Under the pieces are notes generated by a model. It was not told the origin of the DNA and searched no databases. It was given only the letters and a program-made list of their open reading frames with translations. A DNA stretch of 64,000 bases from Massilia antarctica (GTDB lineage: Bacteria; Pseudomonadota; Gammaproteobacteria; Burkholderiales; Burkholderiaceae_D): assembly GCF_015689335.1 (NCBI RefSeq), contig NZ_CP065053.1:5518001-5582000 (forward strand), in the 5' to 3' direction. Positions 1 to 9,394 of the stretch are shown piece after piece. How positions within the stretch are numbered: the stretch's first letter is position 1; each line of letters opens with the position of its first letter. Position numbers and translations under genes: made by a program.

Positions 1-3000
1 CGTATCCGTTCGCAGGTTTCCCATCCATCCATGTCGGGCATGCGCCAGTCGACAAAGATCACATCGTATTCCGGGTCCTTGGCATGTTGCCCAATGAGAT
101 GCAGAGCCTCGCTGCCGCAGCTGGCGGTGTCGACCGACCAGCCGAACGATTGCAACATGTCCTGCAATATCTGTCTGGCGCAGTCATTGTCGTCCACCAC
201 GAGGCAATGCAAGTCTTGCATGTCGATGGTGCCGCCCTGCCGTCCCTGCAGTTCAGGCTCGTCGGCACGCGCGCAGTCGATCGTAAAATAAAATGTGCTG
301 CCCTGGCCAATGACGCTGTCGACGGCCAAGGTGCCGCCCATCAATTGCACCAGCCGCTCACTGATGGCAAGTCCCAGGCCACTGCCACCATAGCGGCGCG
401 CGGTGGAAGCCTCCGCTTGCGAAAAACCCTGGAAAATACGCGCGCATTGCTCCGGCGAGATACCGATCCCCGTGTCGCGTACGGCAACCAACAACGCGAG
501 CCGGGGCTCTTTCGCCTGCATTGTCACGGACAACACGACTTCGCCGCGTTCGGTAAATTTGATGGCGTTGCCGGCCAAATTAATCAAAATTTGCTGCAGC
601 CGCAGTGCGTCGCCGACGATCCAGCGCGGCATCGCCGGATCGATTTTAAACAGCACTTCGACGTCTTTGTTACCTAAATTGGCTGACAAGATCACCGACA
701 CATCGCGCAACAGCCGGTCAAGGTCAAAGGGATGCGGGTCCAAGGTCAACCTACCGGCTTCCACTCTGGACAAATCCAGAATGTCATTAAGGATACTCAA
801 CAGCGTGCGCGCGGCAGTGTCCGCCTTGCCGACGTAATCGCCCTGCCGATGAGTGAGCCCGGTCTGCGCCAGCAGCTGCAGCATGCCCAGAATGGCATTC
901 ATGGGCGTGCGAATTTCGTGGCTCATATTAGCCAGAAATTCCGATTTGGCGCGATTGGCCGAATCCGACAGCTCCTTGGCCGCCCGCAAGCTCGACTCAA
1001 TCTCGATATGGTCCGTCACATCGAGATTGATGCCGGTCACGCGCACCGCTTTGCCCTGGGCGTCACGTTCAATATACGCACCGGCCTGGATATGGCGCAC
1101 ATCGCCATTGGTATGGACCACGCGGAACACAGGGTCGTAGGTGGCGCGCCCTTCGACGGCGGCCTGCAGCTGGGCCGCCGTCGCCTCGACGTCGTCCGGG
1201 TGCACGCAACTGCGCCAGTGTTCATAATTCAAGCCCGTGTGCCTGAGCGACTTGGGCAGATCGTACAAGGCGTACATCCGGTCATTCCACTCCAGGGCAT
1301 TGTCGGCCAGCTCCCAGGCCCAGATGCCCAGCCCGGCCACGTGGGACGCCATCACCAGCTGGTCGCGCGCTGCGTTCAAGGCGGCGGAGGCCAGTCGTCG
1401 CTCAGTAATGTCCTGAAATGCGCCCACCAGGCGCAAAGGGTTTCCGCTGTCGTCCAACTCCACCTCGCCGACCACGCGCGCCCAGACTGGACGGCCCTGG
1501 GCTGTTATGAGCGGCAACTCCAAATTCCATGGCAAATGCTTGTCCAACGCCTGTTGCAGCGCCGCTCGGATGACCGGGCGCGCTTCGGGGGCATAGAAAC
1601 GGATGGCTTCTTCCATCGTCGGGCTATATCCTTTTGGCATGTCATGCATACGGCAAGCTTGATCCGACCACACGATCTTATTTTCCTTCAGGTATACCGT
1701 CCAGGCGCCCACGCCGGCGATCTGGCCCGTACGTTCCAGATCACGGGTGCGCAATTGCAGGTCGTGATTGAGTGCCTCCAGGGCGATCTGGGCTTGCTTG
1801 AGCTCAGTAACATCCGTTACCAGCACGATAAAACCGCGCACCATGCCATGGTCAATGTCAGGAATGTAATGCGCCCAAGTATTTTTGGTACTGCCATCTG
1901 TTTTTGTCAGGGTACGCTCAAAGTTTTGGGTTTCGCCCCGCAGGGCCGCGTTGATGTGCGGGGAATTTTGCTGGAATACCGCCTCCCCCAACACGTCTTG
2001 CAGATAAATACCGTCCATTTGTTCCCGGGTTTTACCAAACCAATCCAGATACGCAATATTGGCGAACCGGCAGCGCAACTCGCGATCCCAATAGCCGACC
2101 AATCCGGGAAGATTGGCGCTCAGGGTATTCAAAAACCGGCTTTTCGCTTCCAATGCCTGTTCGGCCGCGTGGCGTTCGCTCTGGTCCGCAGCCACGCCCA
2201 GATAGCCAAAGATATCGCCAGTCTGTGTTTTCAGTGCAGTCACACACAATAAGACGGGAAGGCGCAGCCCATCCTTGCGTACATACGTCCACTCATATTC
2301 GTTGGGCATGCCACGCAACGCTTTGATGACGAACACGTCAAAACCAGGCGCGACGGCTTCCTGGAGTTCTGCGGAAAATTGCGCAGCACGCTCAGTCACT
2401 TCGGCCGGATCGTGAAAAATTTCCCACTTCAACTTGCCGATAGCCTCGCCGGCGCTATAACCGAGCATGCGCTCAGCAGCTGGATTAAATACCGTAATGA
2501 TGCCGGCCTGATCGGTGGCGATGATGGCATATCCTGCGCTGTTTAAAATAGCTTGTTGTATCACAAGGTAACTTTGAATGTCAGCGGTGCGGTCACTGAC
2601 TTGTTGCTCCAGCGTGGCGTTCAAGGTCAATATTTCCGTTTCGATCGCCTTTTGTGCGCTAATGTCGCGCACCGTCTTGGCGGCGCCGGTGACGAGTCCA
2701 CGATCGTTGCGAATCGGTGACACCATCACCGACACATCGATCTTGGTGCCGTCTTTGCGGTGCCGGGTCGTGATCAGATTGTCAATCCGTTCCCCCCTTC
2801 CCATCCGTGCCAAAATATCAACCTCTTGTTCACGAAATTCAAGCGGTATGATTAAACTGGCCAATAGCTGCCCGGTCGCCTCTGCGCTGGAGTAGCCAAA
2901 CATTTCCTCGGCGCCGTGGTTCCAGCTGGTGACCTTGCCTTGCAAGGTTTTACCGATAATGGCGTCATGCGAACTTTCCACAATAGCGGCCAACTCCGCG

Positions 3001-4088
3001 CGTTTTTCACCGGCGGCCGTCTTCAGCCGCACAAAGACAAAGGCGATGATGCTTGCGATAACAATGCCGCCCAAGATAATGCCAAGCACAATGAGCTCGG
3101 TACTGGCCACCATGCCCGCGATGACAGCATCGGACTGCACCAGGGTCAGCGTGAGGAAGCGATGGGGATCGCGCTCATCGAGCGCGATGGTACGTTGCAC
3201 CACATGTTCAAGTCCATCGGCAGCGGAAAACACCTGCATGGCGCGGGGCTGCCCGGCGGCGGCGGATAACAACTGATGCTCATCTTGCCAACGCCACCGT
3301 TGCCCCAAGTCGAAGCCAAAGGTGTGGCCCGCCTCAGGATTGAGCACGTAGTCACCTTGGGCATTGGTCAGATAGACGTGAATATTTTTGGACGAGTTGC
3401 CGGCCAGCTCAGCGAACGCCGATTGCATGTCCAGATTAATGACGATCATCCCAAAGAGGGTTCCATCGGGCGCGAACACCGGCGTGCTGGTGCGCAGGGT
3501 GCGGACGTAGGGGAACTCGATGTGGCCATGTTCACGGTTGAGGTTGAGGTCGGAAACATGGACCTGACCAGGCGCCAGCTGCAGTACCGCTTGAAAGTAA
3601 TCGCGGTCGCCTTTGGGCTGCAATTGATTAACTGGCACAACGACGATATTGTTGTTCCGACGATCAACCCGCACTAATTCCAAGCCATTGTCGGCAACGC
3701 CGATGAAGCGCACCTGCGTCAGGTCGGGATTGGTCTCAATGTAGCTGCTGAAAATCGCCTCCAGACTCGTCTTCCACAACGCGCCCGGAGTTTTCTCGGC
3801 TGCATCGTATCCACCGTTGCCGATCGCCCGCATGATGCCTTGTACCGGAGGCAGCTTTGCCAGAAAGCGGACATCCAGCCGCAGCCGGTCTATGTCTCTC
3901 GATAAGGTCGCCGCCCGCAGTCCGGAAGACGCTTCCATACGCGATTTTAACGATGCAAGCTCCTGGTCTCGTTCGTGTGCGCCTGCCATGCGGCATATCA
4001 CGGTCGTCAATAGCACCAACATCAACGCGCAACCGAGCAGGATACGGAGGGCATGGCTGGGAGGGGAATTGGGCTTCAAGGGGCGCAC
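1..4088 (-). CDS. Multi-PAS hybrid sensor histidine kinase (C-terminus cut by window edge)
   Basis: Membrane-bound sensor kinase that should autophosphorylate and pass phosphate to its own receiver. Reading from a GTG at 4088, residues 10-28 form a first membrane segment, about 30-325 a periplasmic Cache-like sensor region, and about 332-353 a second membrane segment. Five PAS/PAC domains follow (about 366-1020), then a HisKA domain with FLANMSHEIRTPMN (His about 1057), a HATPase with DTGIGIS and GGSGLGL boxes, and a receiver with DWRMPDMDG (phospho-Asp about 1347). The frame is open from 4088 to position 1, so the end of the receiver and anything beyond lie outside the window. The start is uncertain because no ATG precedes the first membrane segment; GTG at 4088 follows an in-frame stop and fits the topology. 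The REC-GGDEF gene next door suggests a c-di-GMP-linked pathway, which is inference. Confidence 0.9.
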   Translation of the reverse strand, partial: MRPLKPNSPPSHALRILLGCALMLVLLTTVICRMAGAHERDQELASLKSRMEASSGLRAATLSRDIDRLRLDVRFLAKLPPVQGIMRAIGNGGYDAAEKTPGALWKTSLEAIFSSYIETNPDLTQVRFIGVADNGLELVRVDRRNNNIVVVPVNQLQPKGDRDYFQAVLQLAPGQVHVSDLNLNREHGHIEFPYVRTLRTSTPVFAPDGTLFGMIVINLDMQSAFAELAGNSSKNIHVYLTNAQGDYVLNPEAGHTFGFDLGQRWRWQDEHQLLSAAAGQPRAMQVFSAADGLEHVVQRTIALDERDPHRFLTLTLVQSDAVIAGMVASTELIVLGIILGGIVIASIIAFVFVRLKTAAGEKRAELAAIVESSHDAIIGKTLQGKVTSWNHGAEEMFGYSSAEATGQLLASLIIPLEFREQEVDILARMGRGERIDNLITTRHRKDGTKIDVSVMVSPIRNDRGLVTGAAKTVRDISAQKAIETEILTLNATLEQQVSDRTADIQSYLVIQQAILNSAGYAIIATDQAGIITVFNPAAERMLGYSAGEAIGKLKWEIFHDPAEVTERAAQFSAELQEAVAPGFDVFVIKALRGMPNEYEWTYVRKDGLRLPVLLCVTALKTQTGDIFGYLGVAADQSERHAAEQALEAKSRFLNTLSANLPGLVGYWDRELRCRFANIAYLDWFGKTREQMDGIYLQDVLGEAVFQQNSPHINAALRGETQNFERTLTKTDGSTKNTWAHYIPDIDHGMVRGFIVLVTDVTELKQAQIALEALNHDLQLRTRDLERTGQIAGVGAWTVYLKENKIVWSDQACRMHDMPKGYSPTMEEAIRFYAPEARPVIRAALQQALDKHLPWNLELPLITAQGRPVWARVVGEVELDDSGNPLRLVGAFQDITERRLASAALNAARDQLVMASHVAGLGIWAWELADNALEWNDRMYALYDLPKSLRHTGLNYEHWRSCVHPDDVEATAAQLQAAVEGRATYDPVFRVVHTNGDVRHIQAGAYIERDAQGKAVRVTGINLDVTDHIEIESSLRAAKELSDSANRAKSEFLANMSHEIRTPMNAILGMLQLLAQTGLTHRQGDYVGKADTAARTLLSILNDILDLSRVEAGRLTLDPHPFDLDRLLRDVSVILSANLGNKDVEVLFKIDPAMPRWIVGDALRLQQILINLAGNAIKFTERGEVVLSVTMQAKEPRLALLVAVRDTGIGISPEQCARIFQGFSQAEASTARRYGGSGLGLAISERLVQLMGGTLAVDSVIGQGSTFYFTIDCARADEPELQGRQGGTIDMQDLHCLVVDDNDCARQILQDMLQSFGWSVDTASCGSEALHLIGQHAKDPEYDVIFVDWRMPDMDGWETCERI

Positions 4089-4181
4089 GCAACAACCATT
4101 TCATTTAAGGAGGGATGGCGCGGGGAAAATGCAATGGCATGCCTGCGCGGATCCAGGGAAGCGGATGCCGTCAATTATCTG

Positions 4182-5102
4182 TCATCCGGAATCCGATGCA
4201 ATGACCCTGTTTCGACCAGCCGCTTTGGCGCGATAAAGCGCATGATCCGCCGCATTGATAAGCTGTCGAATCGTACTGTTCTCGCTCGGCACTAAGGCTG
4301 CCACACCGACACTGATCGTGACGACACTGGCGCAGGAGGAAAACTGATGAGGAATTTTCAAATCATAAATTTTTTCGCACAGCCACGCGCCATATTTGCT
4401 CGCCTCTTCCAGTGTCGTATGTGGCAAAATGGCCACAAACTCTTCTCCACCGTAGCGGGCGACGATCTCACTGGGGCGTTGTGTTGCTAACGCGATGGTT
4501 TGCGCCACCATGCTCAGGCAAGTATCCCCCTCCAAATGCCCGTAACCATCATTGAATGCCTTGAAGTGGTCGATATCGATCAACGCCAAGCCAAGAACGT
4601 GGCCCTGTCGTTGATGGCGTGAAAATTCCAATTCGATCATTTCATTGAAATAGCGGCGATTAAAAAGTCCGGTTAGTCCATCCCGCTTGGCCAGGCGGAC
4701 CAATGCTTCCGCCTGCCGTTGCACGTTCAGTTGGGTGCACACGCGGGCCTTGGCGACCGGCTGGTTAACTGGCTTGGTAATGAAATCGACGGCGCCAGCT
4801 TCCAACGCCCGGATTTCGCTTTCCATGCCCGATTGCCCTGTGATGAAAATAATGGAAGCATCCCGCGTCTCAGATGTTTCCTTTAGCACCCTGCAGACTT
4901 CATAGCCGCTCATCAACGGCATTTCCACGTCCAGCAATATGACGTGTGGCCGATGTTCGCGTGCCAGCGCGATGCCAGCTTCGCCACTGGTGGCAAACCA
5001 GATCCGTCCCAGGTCTTTCAATATCGCGCTTAGCAACCGAATGGAAGTGGCGCTATCGTCGATAATCAGAATCCGACTTTGCTCTTCAGGTGCACTATTC
5101 AT
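4182..5102 (-). CDS. Response regulator with GGDEF domain (diguanylate cyclase)
   Basis: A 306-residue two-domain regulator predicted to make cyclic di-GMP when its receiver is phosphorylated. Residues 10-125 are a CheY-like receiver with the acidic pair in LIIDDS, phospho-Asp in LLDVEMP and Lys in TKPV. Residues about 140-302 are a GGDEF domain with the active signature RYGGEEF, so cyclase activity is expected. The inhibitory I-site position, five residues upstream, reads RPSE rather than RxxD, so product inhibition may be weakened. It is a WspR/PleD-like architecture with a single receiver. It lies just upstream of the hybrid kinase on the same strand and could be its target. ATG at 5102. 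Confidence 0.95.
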   Translation of the reverse strand: MNSAPEEQSRILIIDDSATSIRLLSAILKDLGRIWFATSGEAGIALAREHRPHVILLDVEMPLMSGYEVCRVLKETSETRDASIIFITGQSGMESEIRALEAGAVDFITKPVNQPVAKARVCTQLNVQRQAEALVRLAKRDGLTGLFNRRYFNEMIELEFSRHQRQGHVLGLALIDIDHFKAFNDGYGHLEGDTCLSMVAQTIALATQRPSEIVARYGGEEFVAILPHTTLEEASKYGAWLCEKIYDLKIPHQFSSCASVVTISVGVAALVPSENSTIRQLINAADHALYRAKAAGRNRVIASDSG

Positions 5103-5112
5103 ATCGCATTAC

Positions 5113-5561
5113 TCAAGAATGCAGTGAAACGAAACCCATGGCCAGCACGCGTGTTATTCTATTAATTACTATTTTTAGATGTGGATTCAAGAGCGCGGCA
5201 GCTTTATCCAGCGGATCGAGAACGACGCCAGAATTGAACAGTTTTAAAATAAACCCGCTGGCCCACGCGGGATTGCCGTGACGACGGCTCCTCGGCAATT
5301 ATTGCCAACCACCATTAATACACGGCACTGGGCAACGTTTGTTGATGTCGATAAGGTGTCCAAGCCACTGGAGTCTGGCATGTCGATGTCCAGGCAGACA
5401 ATGTCAGGATGCAATTTCTGCGCCCGTGCCATGTCTGAAATCCCGTCATTGGCTTTACCGATGACGTGATAAATTTCGCCCTGAATAATCATACGTAATA
5501 TGGCGCGCGTTGTTTCATTGTCATCAATGATAAAAACACTCATACTCGCAGGCTCAGACAT
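5113..5561 (-). pseudogene. Single-domain response regulator, frameshifted
   Basis: The first frame (from ATG at 5561) encodes a CheY-like receiver with FIIDDNE, phospho-Asp in CLDIDMP and a beta-4 segment ending VMVVGNN, then goes out of frame at VVTAIPRGPAGLF and stops at 5244. A second frame supplies the missing end: WASGFILKLFNSGVVLDPL, which is the usual beta-5/alpha-5 of a receiver including the conserved Lys, and stops at 5113. The two join if one G is restored in the GGCCC run at 5260-5264. Either the gene is recently broken or the assembly lost a base. It would sit 10 bp upstream of the REC-GGDEF gene. Confidence 0.75.
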
Positions 5562-6264
5562 ACGTTTTTTCGTTGAGAATTTACTGTACTACACATTTAT
5601 GAGAATAGAAAAAATTTTATCGATTTTATTAGTTGCCATTGCGGTAATTTATTTAAAATCCTAGCGACCAGCAGGCGCTACGCGTACTGATGACGGACAA
5701 TGTACTAGAACGGCGCAGGACAATCGTAAGCTGTTGGCCTTAGTTCGAGCTGGGATAATCGACCTTGCGCACTATCAACGCCAGGCAGGAAGTGGTCCAT
5801 CTCATCTATGCAAAAAAACGCATATCCGGAGGCATTCAATACTAGGCACACAACCGTAGGCTGATGCTGTAGGGAGTTGTTCGATCCGGCCCTACTGGCG
5901 CAGCACAACTATGAGGAAGTTGTTGGGCTTACTGTTGGCATGGGCAGGCAGTCCCGACCAGGAGCAATGGGCGATCTGGAAAGCCCGGGACGAGTAACCG
6001 TTCATCCGCCGACCTGCGTACGAACATCAGCGCCTCGTGTTCGTCAACACGACACCGCCACCAAGATCGCTGCGAATGTCGATGCCGGCGGCAATCCCGC
6101 AGGTAGTGGCGCATGCTGGAAGGCTGTGCTGGCGATGGCACTGCTGACGGCGCCAAGATCGATGAATGTGGAAACTGGCGACGGGTGGACCGGACGCTCG
6201 CCTGCGCCGTTGACGAGGTTCGTGCGCCGGACGTGAAAGCTAGCCTGCGAGATCGCCTCGTCCC
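5562..6264. other. Non-coding or decayed stretch
   Basis: About 700 bp with no open frame that I can link to a family. Short frames here lack recognisable domains and good ribosome binding sites. It begins with an AT-rich segment (5580-5660), probably the promoter region of the receiver gene, and runs into the broken SDR copy, so it may be decayed accessory DNA. Confidence 0.5.
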
Positions 6265-6500
6265 GACAGAGACACCACCGCATGCCTGGACACCTTGTAC
6301 ACGCCCATGGTCGGCGCATTGAGCAGCCCCGCCATCGAGGCCGTGTTGACGATATGCCCTTCATACGCCGGATCGTCCTTCGCGGACTCCAGCATCAGCC
6401 TGGTGAAGATGCGCCCCCCATGGATCACGCCCCACAGGTTCACGCCGAGCACGCGTTCCCAGTCGCTTCCGAATTTTCCCAGAATTAGCCCGACCCGGCG
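6265..6500 (-). pseudogene. Truncated, frameshifted copy of the downstream SDR gene
   Basis: The translated segment contains WERVLGVNLWGVIHG, GHIVNTASMAGLLNAP and a YKVSRHAVVSLS active-site region, nearly identical to residues about 95-172 of the SDR at 7489-8391. At the DNA level 6265-6500 matches about 7877-8110 with only scattered changes, starting at GACAGAGACACCACCGCATG. Relative to the intact copy one base is missing near 6465 (CAGTCGCTTCC versus CAATCGGCTTCC), and both the Rossmann N-terminus and the C-terminus are absent. It is a direct partial duplication and cannot make an enzyme. Confidence 0.85.
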
Positions 6501-6629
6501 GGAACATAAAGCCTCGTGGCGGGTCACCCTGGGGCCTCCCGCCGCAATCGCGTCACGTGAGGCTTTGGCGACAGGCGCAGTGGCGAAGCGGGTTGACAAG
6601 GGCGGCACGATAACGCGTAGGCTCACGCA

Positions 6630-7445
6630 TCAATCCTCCCATGCACAGCTGATTTCTTCAAGCTCCAGCAACTCCATGTCGCGGCAACAGAGCCGACCTT
6701 TGTCACCCATATCAAGCTTTACCACCAGTGCCGTCTGCCCTCTGGAGCGCCGTTCCTGAACTACGGTGAAGCGAAACACAAATCCCAAACTGAACCGCGG
6801 CCAAAAGTACACGCTCACGTGCTTATGTAGTGCAAACGTCGCGATACAACTACGAACCGGAACCCGGTCGTAGAATTGCCCATCGACATCGCGGCGCTCG
6901 TGCTCGGTAATCAGCAGTGACATCGTTAGACGCTGCGAATAAGCCCTCGGATTGGGGACTTCCCTGGCAAGGGAAACCAGCTCCACGTTCAGTAGCGCGT
7001 CGTGGCACGCAAGGCGTTTGTCCAGCGGTTCCATACCGCGGATTAATTCCATACCCCTGAACATAGGTACCGGCACGGCGATGTGGGTCATCGAGTGCGG
7101 CACCAGTCCTGCCCCGGCCAGCGTGGCGATGGCGGCCCGTGCTTCCGACCGCCCATCCCGGTATCGATCTGCATGCGAACACCACAGCTCACGCTGCCCA
7201 GTTCGTCGGTAGTGCCGAAGATCGCGCAAAATCATGCGCCGGACCTCTTCTTCGACTTCCCCGAACAGCGCTGCGCTGCATGTTTTGGCCAACGATCCGA
7301 GCACTTTGCTAGCCAATTCCTGATGTGCGCTACTCGGATGCAAGCCACTCGACGCATAGAATTGTCGGGACTGATGGCATTCTTCCCGGTAGTCTTCGAT
7401 CGTCTTGGTGACGCACACTTCCACACGTTTCTCCAATATGGGCAC
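6630..7445 (-). CDS. Hypothetical protein, 271 aa
   Basis: An open frame with no family that I recognise. The product is soluble and mixed in composition, with an Arg/Glu-rich N-terminal half (about 40-100, likely helical: EVEEEVRRMILRDLRHYRR) and a more beta-like C-terminal half. There is no signal peptide or membrane segment. The first in-frame start is GTG at 7445 with no convincing ribosome binding site. It lies between the broken SDR copy and the intact SDR, and its codon use looks less GC-biased than the operon upstream, so it may have arrived with the rearrangement that produced the duplicate. A regulatory or metabolic role cannot be assigned. Confidence 0.55.
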   Translation of the reverse strand: MPILEKRVEVCVTKTIEDYREECHQSRQFYASSGLHPSSAHQELASKVLGSLAKTCSAALFGEVEEEVRRMILRDLRHYRRTGQRELWCSHADRYRDGRSEARAAIATLAGAGLVPHSMTHIAVPVPMFRGMELIRGMEPLDKRLACHDALLNVELVSLAREVPNPRAYSQRLTMSLLITEHERRDVDGQFYDRVPVRSCIATFALHKHVSVYFWPRFSLGFVFRFTVVQERRSRGQTALVVKLDMGDKGRLCCRDMELLELEEISCAWED

Positions 7446-7488
7446 AGGGCCGGTCAGTGTACCTGCCAGGCCCTGCCCACGCCAACCT

Positions 7489-8391
7489 TTACCCCTTCAT
7501 CTTCGCCCGCAACATATCGCGGATGTGCGGCGCCGCCTTGTACGGATCGCCCGGATTAATTCCCTTGACGATCTCGTCCATCCGCTCGGCCACATTGCCC
7601 AGCGCCCCCGGATGCGAATAGATATAGAACTGTCCATCCCGGATGGCATCGAAGGTCATCTGCGCCACGTCGCCCGCCGACACCTTGCCCGACTCGACCG
7701 CCTTGACCGTCATCGCCTGCGCCGCCTTCTGGCTGGCGGTCGGCCCGCCCGTCATCTTCACGTCCTCCGGCCGGTTGCGGTGCGACTGGCTGATGCCGGT
7801 CGGTACAAAGTACGGACACAGCACCGAGGCCCCGATTGGCGCCTCCACCAGCTGCAAGTCGTGATACAAGGTTTCTGACAGAGACACCACCGCATGCTTG
7901 GACACGTTGTACACGCCCATGGTCGGCGCGTTCAGCAGCCCCGCCATCGAGGCCGTGTTGACGATATGCCCTTCGTACTGCGGATCGTCCTTGGCGCACT
8001 CCAGCATCAGCCTGGTGAAGATGCGCACGCCATGGATCACGCCCCACAGGTTCACGCCGAGCACCCATTCCCAATCGGCTTCCGAATTTTCCCAGATCAA
8101 GCCGCCCGAGCCCACGCCAGCGTTGTTGAACACCAGATGCACGGCGCCGAAACGCGCCATGGTGGCGTCCGCCAGCGCCTGGACCTGCTCGCCCTTGCGC
8201 ACGTCGCAGATCATGGCCAGCACCTGGGCGCCCTCGCCTTCGAGTTCGGCCTTCGTTGCATCGAGCGCATCCTGCTGCACGTCGGCTAACACCAGCTTCA
8301 TGCCGAGGCTGGCGGCGCGCTTCGCGAATTCGCGGCCGAGACCGCTCGCGCCGCCGGTGATCACGGCGACTTTGTCTTGGAAGTTTTTCAT
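7489..8391 (-). CDS. SDR family NAD(P)-dependent oxidoreductase
   Basis: A 300-residue classical short-chain dehydrogenase. It has the cofactor motif TGGASGLG (about 12-19), NNAGVGSGG, the catalytic Ser in NTASMAG and the YNVSK pair. It is longer than the 250-residue core because of a C-terminal extension. It is the last gene of a minus-strand operon that begins with a thiolase and an acyl-CoA dehydrogenase, and its ATG is one base from the stop of the preceding reductase gene. A 3-hydroxyacyl or related alcohol substrate derived from a CoA ester is plausible, but the sequence does not decide it. Part of this gene has been duplicated at 6265-6500. Confidence 0.9.
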   Translation of the reverse strand: MKNFQDKVAVITGGASGLGREFAKRAASLGMKLVLADVQQDALDATKAELEGEGAQVLAMICDVRKGEQVQALADATMARFGAVHLVFNNAGVGSGGLIWENSEADWEWVLGVNLWGVIHGVRIFTRLMLECAKDDPQYEGHIVNTASMAGLLNAPTMGVYNVSKHAVVSLSETLYHDLQLVEAPIGASVLCPYFVPTGISQSHRNRPEDVKMTGGPTASQKAAQAMTVKAVESGKVSAGDVAQMTFDAIRDGQFYIYSHPGALGNVAERMDEIVKGINPGDPYKAAPHIRDMLRAKMKG

Positions 8392-8392
8392 G

Positions 8393-9394
8393 TCAGATGA
8401 GCTTTACCAGTTGTTTGCCGAAGTTGCGGCCCTTGAGCAGGCCGATGAATGCGTCAGGCGCCGATGCCAGATCGGGCGCCACCGTTTCGCGGTACTTGAG
8501 CTTGCCGCTGGCCACCAGCGCACCGAGTTCGCCCAGCCCTTGCGGCCACAGGTCGAGGTGCTCGCTGACGATGAAGCCGCGAATCGTCAGGCGGCTGGTC
8601 AGCATGTGGCGCATATTGCGGATCGACACGTCTTCGCCGTTGTAGCCGGCGATCATGCCGCACAGGGCGACCCGCCCGAAGGCGTTCATGCGCGGCAAGG
8701 CGGCGTCGAAGCCGGCCCCGCCCACGTTCTCGAAAATGGCATCGATGCCGTCCGGCGTCGCCGCCGCCAGATCGTCCACCAGATTGCCGGCCTTGTAATC
8801 GATGCAGGCGTCGAAACCGAGTTCATTGACGACATAGGCACACTTGTCCGGCCCGCCCGCGATGCCGACCGCGCGGCAGCCCTGCATCTTGGCCAACTGG
8901 CCGACCACGCTGCCGACCGCGCCGCTGGCGGCCGATACCAGAATCGTGTCGCCCGCCTTCGGCTTCATGATGTGATTGAGGCCATACCAGGCAGTCATGC
9001 CCGGCATGCCCGCCACACCAAGGAAGGCGGACAGGGGAATCTGCGTCGTATCCACCTTGCGCAAGGTGGCGCCGTCGGCCACGCCCATCTCGGCCCAGCC
9101 GAGCATGCCGACCACCATGTCGCCCACGGCAAATTTGGGATGCTTCGAGGCCAGCACTTCGCCGGCCGTGCCGCCGATCATGGTGTCGCCGACCACCTGG
9201 TTCGCCGCGTAGCTTTTCGCTTCGCTCATGCGCCCGCGCATGTACGGGTCGAGCGAGAGGTAGTGATTGCGGATCAGGACCTGGCCATCGCCGAGCTCAG
9301 GCAGTTGTGCGCTCTCAAGGCGGAAATTATCGGGCCGGACTTCGCCGCGCGGACGCGACGCCAGGACGATGCGCTGGTAGGTAGCGGCCGTCAT
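8393..9394 (-). CDS. CurA-like NADPH-dependent MDR oxidoreductase
   Basis: A 333-residue zinc-independent medium-chain reductase of the prostaglandin/leukotriene-B4 reductase and curcumin-reductase type, which reduces activated C=C bonds with NADPH. Visible signatures are the N-terminal RNHYLSLDPYMRGRMSE, the nucleotide-binding AASGAVGSVVGQLAK, and the C-terminal GKLKYRETV and LLKGRNFGKQLVKL. No zinc-ligand Cys set is present. The ATG overlaps the stop of the upstream SDR by 4 bp (ATGA), so the two are translationally coupled. In this operon it may act as an enoyl-thioester or enone reductase; that is inference. Confidence 0.92.
   Translation of the reverse strand: MTAATYQRIVLASRPRGEVRPDNFRLESAQLPELGDGQVLIRNHYLSLDPYMRGRMSEAKSYAANQVVGDTMIGGTAGEVLASKHPKFAVGDMVVGMLGWAEMGVADGATLRKVDTTQIPLSAFLGVAGMPGMTAWYGLNHIMKPKAGDTILVSAASGAVGSVVGQLAKMQGCRAVGIAGGPDKCAYVVNELGFDACIDYKAGNLVDDLAAATPDGIDAIFENVGGAGFDAALPRMNAFGRVALCGMIAGYNGEDVSIRNMRHMLTSRLTIRGFIVSEHLDLWPQGLGELGALVASGKLKYRETVAPDLASAPDAFIGLLKGRNFGKQLVKLI

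Noticed and set aside
5911..5997. A 28-residue frame with a hydrophobic start (MRKLLGLLLAWAG)
   Set aside because: No ribosome binding site, no known partner and a decayed neighbourhood; chance is more likely.
5562..7445. Insertion sequence or transposon
   Set aside because: The partial SDR duplication suggested one, but no transposase-like frame or terminal inverted repeats could be found.
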